Positions 5,235-9,895 of a DNA stretch of 9,895 bases are shown in pieces (the stretch's first letter is position 1; every line of letters starts with the position of its first letter). The position numbers and the translations under genes were made by a program. The notes beneath the pieces are model-generated. The model made no database searches and was not told the origin of the DNA. It was given only the letters and a program-made list of their open reading frames with translations. Source of the stretch: Caulobacteraceae bacterium (lineage in GTDB: Bacteria > Pseudomonadota > Alphaproteobacteria > Caulobacterales > Caulobacteraceae); assembly GCA_028291305.1 (NCBI GenBank), contig JAQGII010000011.1, forward strand, positions 1-9,895. The letters run 5' to 3'.

Positions 5235-7193
5235 ATGAGAACTCGATATGCGAGGCCCGCCGCCGGGCGGTCCTGGATGGCCCGACTGGCCGGTGCGTTC
5301 TGCACGCGAATCGTCGCCGCCGCCGCCGCCTCGATCGTCCTGACCGGCATGTTGTCCCCGGTCGCCTACGCGGCCGGCGCCTATCCGATGGGCCGGCAGA
5401 CTGTCAGCGTCGACGGGGAGGACCGGTCCTATTCCTACTTCATCTCCTCCAAGGCGAACCGCTCGACGTTCCAGTTCGTGGTCTTCGCCCTGCATGACAA
5501 CGGCCAGACGGTCGACCAGTTCGCCGAGCGTTCGGGCTGGCTCAAGCTGGCCGAGGACAGCGGCTTCGCGGTGGTCTTTCCCGAGGCGGGGCGGGGCGGC
5601 TGGGCTCCCACCAGCGGCGGCGAGGACGCCTATCTGAAGGCGGTCTTCGACCACGCCCGCACCCATCTGATCCTGGTCGGGCCCGACGGCGCGCCCCTGG
5701 CCCCGCCGCCGCGCGGCGGCGCTCGCGGTGAAGGCGGTGAGGGCGGCGGCCGCGGCGGCAATCCCAACCGCGTGCCGAGCTGGGCCCCCTGGTATTATCT
5801 CACCGGCGCCGGCGCCGGCGGAACGGCCGCGCAGGAATTCGCGATCGACTACCCCGGACTGTTCGCCGCGGTCGCGACCCAGAACGCCGCTCCCTACGAC
5901 GCGGCCTTCGCCAAGGGCGATCAACCGGCGCAGGGCTATTTCCAGTACATGCGCGCCGGCAAGAACGCCGCCCCGACCTGGAAGCAGCTCAAGAAAGAGG
6001 TGCCGCTCGCCGTCTGGATCTTCAACTCGGGTCCTCCCAGCCGCTCCCAGGTCAAGGAAACCGACTATTGGAAGCGCAGCAACGCGGTCGCGGCCGCCCC
6101 GGCGGCGCGCACCATCGACGGCATGCAGACCGCCGTGTTCAGCAACGCGGCCAACCCGTCGCAACAGGTGCGCGTGACCACCACGCCGCGCGCCTATGAC
6201 GCGGCCCTGACCGCGACCATCTGGAACGACTTCTTCGATCACCTGGCCCGCTGGACGTCTTCGGCCAACGGCGACGTCGGGAGCAAGCTGACCCACGCCG
6301 AGGTCGACAAGACCTTCGACGTGAAGACCATCGATGTCGGCGGCGGCCAGCAGCCTTACACCTATTACGTCAAGACCCCGTCCACCTACCGGCCGGGCCA
6401 GCATCTGCCGGTGGTCATCTCCGCCCACGGCGCCAACTTCCCGGCGTGGCTGTATCTCAGCCAGATCAAGATGCACGAGCTGGGCGAGCGCGAAGGCTTC
6501 ATCACCGTCTATCCGAACGCCCACAACAACATGTGGGACTTCACCCGTCCCGACGGCGGCGACCAGAAGTTCATCCGCCAGATCGTGGCCGACGTCATCC
6601 GCGACTACGGCGTCGATCCCACCCGCGTCTACATGCAGGGCTTCTCCTTCGGCAGCGGCATGACCTACATGATGGGCATCTCCTATCCGGGGCTGTTCGC
6701 GGCGGTCTCTCCCAACAACGGGATCGGTCCGATGTCCAAGGAGGTCAACGCGTGGGTCGATGGCCTGAAAGCCAAGGGGGACGTCCGCATCCCCATGATG
6801 ATCGTCTATGGCGCGGTGGACTCGGGGGCGTCGGTGGACGCCACCATCCCGGCCCAGGGCGTGCTGCGGGACGCGATCGACCAGATCAAGACCTACAACC
6901 ACATCGCCACCCCGGACCGCTACGTCCGCTTCGACAGCCTCAACTCCGCCCCCTACGACATGCTTGTCCCCGGGCCCAAGCTCGAGCCGGCGGCCGTCGA
7001 TGCGCGCTATCCGGCGGGTCGCTTCCAGGTCTACAAATACGCGAGCACCGATCCCAAGCCGCTGAGCCTGTTCCAGTTCGTCTGGGTCACCGACCTGCCG
7101 CACGGAGCGGACCTGCGCGAGGCCAAGCTGGAGTGGGACTACTTCAAGCATTGGCGCCGCAACGCCGACGGCTCGCTCGCCTTTATCCCGTGA
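5235..7193 (+). CDS. Exported tandem alpha/beta-hydrolase, LpqC/PHB depolymerase-esterase type
   Basis: A 652-residue protein with a long signal region (hydrophobic about 25-40, cleavage near AYA, residue 47) and two homologous hydrolase units. The C-terminal unit (about 365-645) has the oxyanion HG (398-399), nucleophile elbow GFSFG (469-473, Ser471), likely Asp529 and His623 (LPHGAD). This resembles secreted polyhydroxybutyrate depolymerases and feruloyl/acetyl esterases. The N-terminal unit (about 52-343) keeps the fold signature (ALHDNGQ, FAVVFPEAG, YPGLFAAV) but has GAGAG where the elbow should be. Aligned on the shared YPGLFAAV, Gly193 replaces Ser, and Asp and His appear replaced by Gly266 and Arg319. 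A Gly/Arg-rich insert (about 158-180) interrupts it. It is probably an ester hydrolase with an inactive N-terminal domain for binding or scaffolding; substrate is unknown. A weak AGGGAAAG precedes the ATG; Met15 is an alternative start. The gene lies 87 bp after the previous one, probably in the same operon. Confidence 0.88.
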   Translation: MRTRYARPAAGRSWMARLAGAFCTRIVAAAAASIVLTGMLSPVAYAAGAYPMGRQTVSVDGEDRSYSYFISSKANRSTFQFVVFALHDNGQTVDQFAERSGWLKLAEDSGFAVVFPEAGRGGWAPTSGGEDAYLKAVFDHARTHLILVGPDGAPLAPPPRGGARGEGGEGGGRGGNPNRVPSWAPWYYLTGAGAGGTAAQEFAIDYPGLFAAVATQNAAPYDAAFAKGDQPAQGYFQYMRAGKNAAPTWKQLKKEVPLAVWIFNSGPPSRSQVKETDYWKRSNAVAAAPAARTIDGMQTAVFSNAANPSQQVRVTTTPRAYDAALTATIWNDFFDHLARWTSSANGDVGSKLTHAEVDKTFDVKTIDVGGGQQPYTYYVKTPSTYRPGQHLPVVISAHGANFPAWLYLSQIKMHELGEREGFITVYPNAHNNMWDFTRPDGGDQKFIRQIVADVIRDYGVDPTRVYMQGFSFGSGMTYMMGISYPGLFAAVSPNNGIGPMSKEVNAWVDGLKAKGDVRIPMMIVYGAVDSGASVDATIPAQGVLRDAIDQIKTYNHIATPDRYVRFDSLNSAPYDMLVPGPKLEPAAVDARYPAGRFQVYKYASTDPKPLSLFQFVWVTDLPHGADLREAKLEWDYFKHWRRNADGSLAFIP

Positions 7194-7202
7194 CGTCCAA
7201 TG

Positions 7203-7223
7203 GCGGCGCCGCCCTGGCGCCGC
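7203..7223 (+). terminator. GC hairpin just after the hydrolase gene
   Basis: GCGGCGCC (7203-7210) and GGCGCCGC (7216-7223) form a perfect 8-bp stem with a 5-nt loop, starting 10 nt after the hydrolase stop codon. The position suits a transcription end, but no T-run follows, so it would be a non-canonical terminator or an mRNA 3'-end stabiliser. Confidence 0.45.
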
Positions 7224-7261
7224 GATCCACCGATTTGACGTGAGCTACCGATGCGAAGGTC

Positions 7262-7293
7262 GGGCTGGCGGGCCAGAGATGACCCGCCAGCCC
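7262..7293 (+). terminator. Strong 11-bp hairpin between hydrolase and permease genes
   Basis: GGGCTGGCGGG (7262-7272) and CCCGCCAGCCC (7283-7293) pair perfectly over 11 bp around a 10-nt loop, making it among the strongest stems I found in the window. It lies in the 192-bp gap before the permease. There is no T-run, so it may be a U-less terminator, a processing or stability element that sets different expression for the genes either side, or part of the permease leader. A 17-codon frame (7251-7304) overlaps it but has no ribosome site. Confidence 0.5.
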
Positions 7294-7385
7294 ACCGGGC
7301 TTGAGCCGGAAGCAGAACCCCAGGCGCCCCACGGGCGTCGATGTCCGCATCGCGCGAGGCGGGGATGGAAAAGATGGAGGCGCGG

Positions 7386-8771
7386 ATGAGCACCGGTCGA
7401 ATCGCTGAGCTGGAACAGATCGTCGGATCCAGCCGGCTTAGCGGCTTTCAACTGCTTATCGCCGTGCTGTGCGCCTCGGTGGCGATGATCGACGGGTTCG
7501 ATACCCAGGCCATCGCGCTGGCCGCGCCGCACATCGGCATGGCCTGGCGGGTGATGCCGTCGGCGTTCGGCCTCGTGTTCGGCGCCGGCCTGTTCGGCAG
7601 CCTCGTGGGCGCGCTGGCGTTCGGCGTCGCGGCCGACCGCTTTGGACGCAAGCCATGCCTTCTGGTCGCCGTGCTCTGGTTCGGCTTGATCACCCTGCTG
7701 ACGCCCTTCACCCGAAGCCTCGACGCCTTGACGCTCGTGCGCTTCCTCACGGGGATTGGCTTGGGCGGCGCCTTGCCCGCCGTGATCTCCCTGACCTCCG
7801 AGTATGCGCCGAGCCGGTCTCGGGCGACCGTGGTGTCCCTGATGTTCTGTGGCTTTCCGCTCGGCGCCGTGGTTGGCGGCCTGGCGGCGGCGGCGGCGGT
7901 TCCCAAGTACGGATGGGAGAGCCTGTTCTATCTCGGCAGCGCGGTCCCGTTGGTCCTGTTGCCGCTCCTGGCGCTGTGCGTGCCGGAGTCCATCCGCTTC
8001 CTCGCGGTCAAGGGGAAGGGGGCGGCCATCGCCCGCATCCTCGACCGTATGGGTCTGGACGGCGCCGGGGTCGGCGAGTTGCAGGCCGCTCCGCCCACGT
8101 CTCCACCGTCGATGGCTGCGCTGTTCACCCAGGGGCGGGCGCTGGGCACCCTTCTCCTCTCCGGCACCTTCCTGCTCAGTCTGCTGCTGTCCTACTTCCT
8201 GGTGAACTGGCTGCCGCTGGTGGCGCACCAGGCGGGCATCGGGATCGGCAGCGCCGTCCTGGGCGTGGCCACATTGAATCTCGGAGCGATCGTCGGCTGC
8301 CTTTTCATCGGCCGTCTGGTTGATCGTTATGGCCCCGCGGCGCCCATCGCCACAGCCTACGCCTTGGGCGCGGTGGCGATCGCCTTGATCGGCCTGGTGG
8401 GCAAATCGAGCGTCCTGTTCCTGGTCACGACGTTCGTGGCGGGGCTGTTCAGCGTCGGAGCGCAGATGTGCATCGTGGCCCTGTGCGCCACCTTCTACGA
8501 AACCTCCTTGCGCGCCACGGGCGTCGGCTGGGCGATGGGAACCGGCCGTATCGGAGCCATTCTGGGTCCGGTCCTCGGCGGCATGTTGATCGCGGCTGGA
8601 ATGTCGGCGCCCAGGTTGTTCCTGGTCGCGGGCGGCGTGTCCCTTGTGGCCGCGTTCGGCGTGGTGACCATGGGGCTGCTGGTCCTGCGCAAGGTTCAGT
8701 TCGCCCCTGTCGGCAGGCCGCCGGCGGCGGCCCAGGTCATGGACAAGGCGTCTGTCACGCCCCGATCATGA
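7386..8771 (+). CDS. MFS permease, aromatic acid:H+ symporter (AAHS) type
   Basis: A 461-residue inner-membrane transporter with about 12 hydrophobic segments and a central loop (about 205-248). The AAHS-like signature in TM1 is DGFDTQAI (36-43). Loop 2-3 has the MFS motif DRFGRK (84-89). SEYAPSRSRAT (138-148) contains the conserved Glu and Arg residues, GRLVDRYG (309-316) is the repeat of motif A in the second half, and RATGVGWAMGTGRIG (376-390) is typical of the family. AAHS members import benzoate, hydroxybenzoate, protocatechuate and similar acids with protons; the exact substrate here cannot be told, and related organic-acid carriers are possible. Start: GGAGG (7376-7380) lies 5 nt before ATG 7386, and the protein then begins like known members. 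ATG 7341 would add 15 residues but lacks a ribosome site. It may receive the product of the upstream esterase (inference). Confidence 0.9.
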   Translation: MSTGRIAELEQIVGSSRLSGFQLLIAVLCASVAMIDGFDTQAIALAAPHIGMAWRVMPSAFGLVFGAGLFGSLVGALAFGVAADRFGRKPCLLVAVLWFGLITLLTPFTRSLDALTLVRFLTGIGLGGALPAVISLTSEYAPSRSRATVVSLMFCGFPLGAVVGGLAAAAAVPKYGWESLFYLGSAVPLVLLPLLALCVPESIRFLAVKGKGAAIARILDRMGLDGAGVGELQAAPPTSPPSMAALFTQGRALGTLLLSGTFLLSLLLSYFLVNWLPLVAHQAGIGIGSAVLGVATLNLGAIVGCLFIGRLVDRYGPAAPIATAYALGAVAIALIGLVGKSSVLFLVTTFVAGLFSVGAQMCIVALCATFYETSLRATGVGWAMGTGRIGAILGPVLGGMLIAAGMSAPRLFLVAGGVSLVAAFGVVTMGLLVLRKVQFAPVGRPPAAAQVMDKASVTPRS

Positions 8772-8833
8772 GACGGCCCGATACGGTCGCATGAACAGAC
8801 GACAGGCCTTGCGGGTCTGGACTTCCGGGGCGC

Positions 8834-8860
8834 GCGCGCGTCAGTGTGAGCGCGCTTTGT
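8834..8860 (+). terminator. Weak hairpin with short T-tract before DUF1993 gene
   Basis: GCGCGC (8834-8839) can pair with GCGCGC (8850-8855), followed by TTTGT. It lies in the 102-bp gap after the permease and ends just before the AGAGGA ribosome site of the next gene. It could be a partial terminator or only GC-rich chance pairing, since several registers are possible. Confidence 0.25.
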
Positions 8861-8873
8861 AGAGGACCGTTCG

Positions 8874-9398
8874 ATGAGCTTCACCGTCTATGATGCGTCT
8901 GTGCCGGTGTTCGCGCGCGGCATGGCCAGCATGTCAGCCTGGCTCGACAAGGCCCTGGCCGAAGGCAAGGGTGAGGCGATGCTGTTGGAGGCGCGGCTCG
9001 CCCCCGATATGCGGCCCTTCCCCGCCCAGATCCAGATGGCCTCCGACAGCGCGAAGAGCGCGGTGGCGCGACTGGCCGGGATCGAGGCGCCGCCCATGCC
9101 TGACACGGAAGCGACCTTCGCCGAGCTCAAGGACCGTTGCCGCCGCACGATCGACTTCATCGAAAGCGTCGACCGATCGGCCTTCGACGGCGCGGAGGAC
9201 CGCGAGGTGGTGCTGAAGTTCCCCAATGGAATGGGCTACCGCTTCACAGGGCGCGAGTATCTGACCGGCTTCGCCCTGCCCAACTTCTTCTTCCATGTCA
9301 CCACCACCTACGCGCTCCTGCGCGCGCAGGGCGTAGGGATGGGTAAGCCCGATTTCCTGATGCACCTTGGGCCGCCGAACCTGAACACCGCCGCTTAA
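8874..9398 (+). CDS. DUF1993 family protein
   Basis: A 174-residue soluble, probably cytoplasmic, mostly helical protein with no signal peptide. RLAPDMRPFPAQIQMASD (41-58), a following AVARLAG segment, the central FAELKDRC helix, and the C-terminal HVTTTYALLRAQGVGMGK (141-158) and DFL match the family I know as DUF1993, which has a DinB-like four-helix bundle; the length is standard. Biochemical function is unestablished. The histidine in the C-terminal helix and the Asp-Met pair near residue 45 are conserved-looking and could contribute to a metal or ligand site (inference). AGAGGA (8861-8866) lies 7 nt before the ATG. It follows the permease by 102 bp on the same strand, but a functional link is not evident. 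Confidence 0.88.
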   Translation: MSFTVYDASVPVFARGMASMSAWLDKALAEGKGEAMLLEARLAPDMRPFPAQIQMASDSAKSAVARLAGIEAPPMPDTEATFAELKDRCRRTIDFIESVDRSAFDGAEDREVVLKFPNGMGYRFTGREYLTGFALPNFFFHVTTTYALLRAQGVGMGKPDFLMHLGPPNLNTAA

Positions 9399-9406
9399 GC
9401 GCCGCC

Positions 9407-9421
9407 GGCTCGCCCCGAGCC
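9407..9421 (+). terminator. Hairpin just after the DUF1993 stop codon
   Basis: GGCTCG (9407-9412) and CGAGCC (9416-9421) pair perfectly over 6 bp with a CCC loop, 8 nt after the TAA. The stem can extend only with a mismatch and no run of T follows directly (CCTTTGATAA begins 10 nt later). The position fits a 3' end, but strength as a terminator is doubtful. Confidence 0.35.
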
Positions 9422-9440
9422 TGGCAAAAGTCCTTTGATA

Positions 9441-9593
9441 ATGGCGAGATCTGAAAACCGCCGTATGGCTGAAGATCCTGCAGCGGGCGGCGCACGGCTT
9501 GGTTTTTTCAATACAGCCGAGCGGATCATGCTCCGAACGGAAGGTTCCGCTACCCTAGCAAAAATACGGGCGAATATTGACGGCCAATTTTGA
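9441..9593 (+). CDS. Possible 50-residue small protein
   Basis: An ATG-to-TGA frame of 50 codons in the region after DUF1993. The product is hydrophilic, with residues about 22-44 (GFFNTAERIMLR and a following ATLAKIRAN) resembling an amphipathic helix. It lies in the same frame as the DUF1993 gene, separated from it only by that gene's TAA and 14 sense codons. No Shine-Dalgarno precedes ATG 9441, the internal ATG 9465 is no better, and I recognise no family. It may be real, a decayed extension or chance. Confidence 0.15.
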   Translation: MARSENRRMAEDPAAGGARLGFFNTAERIMLRTEGSATLAKIRANIDGQF

Positions 9594-9600
9594 CCACCAA
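9576..9600. repeat. Imperfect 12-bp direct repeat, 13-bp period
   Basis: ATTGACGGCCAA (9576-9587) and TTTGACCACCAA (9589-9600) share 9 of 12 positions at a 13-bp spacing, sharing TTGAC near the start and CCAA at the end. Tandem half-sites with near one-turn spacing can be regulator sites, but the repeat is short and AT-rich surroundings favour chance. Confidence 0.25.
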
Positions 9601-9709
9601 AAATAATATGTTCTGCAAAAACAACGACCTGTATCGACGTCTTCGCGTGGCGGGCGGCAAACACAAACTCGTGAGTCTGCCCAGTAGGAGCGTCCATTCA
9701 CAGTAACGG

Positions 9710-9728
9710 TAGTCGGAAAAACCGACTA
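9710..9728. promoter_or_regulatory. Perfect 7-bp stem-loop upstream of the 3' frame
   Basis: TAGTCGG (9710-9716) and CCGACTA (9722-9728) are perfect inverted arms around AAAAA. Immediately after it CCCC-GCT-GGGG (9731-9741) makes a second small dyad that runs into the purine-rich GGGGAAGGG preceding ATG 9749. The arrangement could be a 5'-UTR structure gating ribosome access or an operator. No T-run supports termination on the plus strand. Confidence 0.35.
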
Positions 9729-9748
9729 AACCCCGCTGGGGAAGGGCG

Positions 9749-9895
9749 ATGCTGCAAGAACCCACATGGCGGAATGGCGCCGTTCGGTCAGACGAGGCGC
9801 CGAACGATGCCGATGCTCAAGTGCTTCGCGCTCATTCCTTCTGGCGCAAAGTTCAGCGGTTCGACGCGGGAACGCAGCTGTGTCGACACGGGAAG
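9749..9895 (+). CDS. Possible 5' end of a gene cut by the window edge
   Basis: From ATG 9749 the frame stays open for 49 codons to the edge. The purine-rich GGGGAAGGG (9738-9746) could serve as a ribosome site. The visible end (RFDAGTQLCRHGK) faintly resembles the Gly-containing turn of cyclic-nucleotide-binding (Crp/Fnr-like) domains, but that is too little to call. The other two forward frames are also open here, as is common in GC-rich DNA, so coding status is uncertain. Confidence 0.3.
   Translation, partial: MLQEPTWRNGAVRSDEAPNDADAQVLRAHSFWRKVQRFDAGTQLCRHGK

Larger units (their letters stand above)
9399..9748. other. 350-bp mostly non-coding region
   Basis: No convincing gene. AT content rises from about 9530 to 9640, unlike the flanking genes. 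The stretch holds a hairpin right after the DUF1993 stop, an imperfect 12-bp direct repeat with 13-bp period (9576-9600), a 7-bp-arm stem-loop (9710-9728) and a possible 50-codon frame (9441-9593). TTGACG (9577-9582) and TAATAT (9604-9609) are promoter-like but 21 bp apart, which is too far for a standard sigma70 promoter. Confidence 0.5.

Noticed and set aside
5217..7151. 644-codon minus-strand open frame opposite the tandem hydrolase
   Set aside because: Antisense shadow typical of high-GC DNA; the plus strand encodes signal peptide and hydrolase motifs, the minus product has none.
7245..8228. 327-codon minus-strand open frame opposite the permease
   Set aside because: Gln/Arg/Glu-rich shadow; the plus strand encodes a clear 12-TM MFS protein.
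8791..8862. 23-codon frame (MNRRQALRVW...) between permease and DUF1993 genes
   Set aside because: No ribosome site and its stop overlaps the ribosome site of the next gene; no supporting evidence.
9577..9609. TTGACG ... TAATAT as a promoter
   Set aside because: Spacing is 21 bp, outside the normal 16-19 bp range; the alternative TTGACC has no -10 at proper distance.
9395..9697. 100-codon minus-strand frame in the right non-coding region
   Set aside because: No ribosome site before ATG 9697, no recognisable motif, and it runs into the DUF1993 gene end; considered chance.
9781..9806. Inverted repeat CGTTCGG / CCGAACG
   Set aside because: Lies inside the putative coding start at 9749 and is short with a 12-nt spacer; likely chance.
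1..9895. Mobile element, CRISPR array, tRNA or phage genes
   Set aside because: No transposase or integrase motifs, no regularly spaced repeats, no tRNA cloverleaf recognised on either strand.

Overview
The window is GC-rich with strongly G/C-ending codons. AT-rich DNA is confined to three intergenic stretches (about 200-450, 3440-3570 and 9530-9700). Codon style, Shine-Dalgarno-led genes, an OmpR-type two-component pair, DUF6152 and DUF1993 proteins and an AAHS-type transporter together suggest an alphaproteobacterium, most likely Caulobacterales (Caulobacter/Phenylobacterium-like). That assignment is inference from protein style; no rRNA or other phylogenetic marker is present. I see no tRNA, rRNA, CRISPR array, insertion sequence or phage gene.

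Layout. Positions 1-457 hold no convincing gene but contain a 10-bp-arm hairpin, an operator-like palindrome, a 22-bp dyad and a candidate sigma70-type promoter. Next is a MarR-family regulator (458-1015, +). Facing it is a two-component system on the minus strand: an OmpR-family response regulator (start near 3376) overlapping by ATGA a membrane histidine kinase (1206-2600). An AT-rich divergent control region (3377-3637) separates this pair from a run of plus-strand genes for exported proteins: a small DUF6152 protein (3638-4033), a 357-residue exported protein of unknown function (4074-5147) and a 652-residue exported tandem alpha/beta-hydrolase (5235-7193). Two strong GC hairpins follow. 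Then come an MFS permease of the aromatic acid:H+ symporter type (7386-8771) and a DUF1993 protein (8874-9398). The last 500 bases are mostly non-coding and AT-rich, with stem-loops and repeats, and may contain the first 49 codons of a gene running off the right edge.

How it may work together (inference). The two-component pair is placed to control the divergent exported-protein operon. The hydrolase resembles the secreted LpqC/PHB-depolymerase/feruloyl-esterase group. The downstream AAHS-like permease would fit uptake of an aromatic or other organic acid released by such an esterase, and the MarR regulator is of a class that often senses aromatic compounds. The most unusual item is the hydrolase. 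Its C-terminal half keeps a Ser-Asp-His triad, while the homologous N-terminal half appears to have lost all three residues, which suggests a fused pseudo-enzyme domain. The DUF6152 protein is also notable: predicted signal cleavage would leave a mature N-terminus starting His-His, with a conserved-looking Asn-Pro-His later, which is compatible with metal binding.
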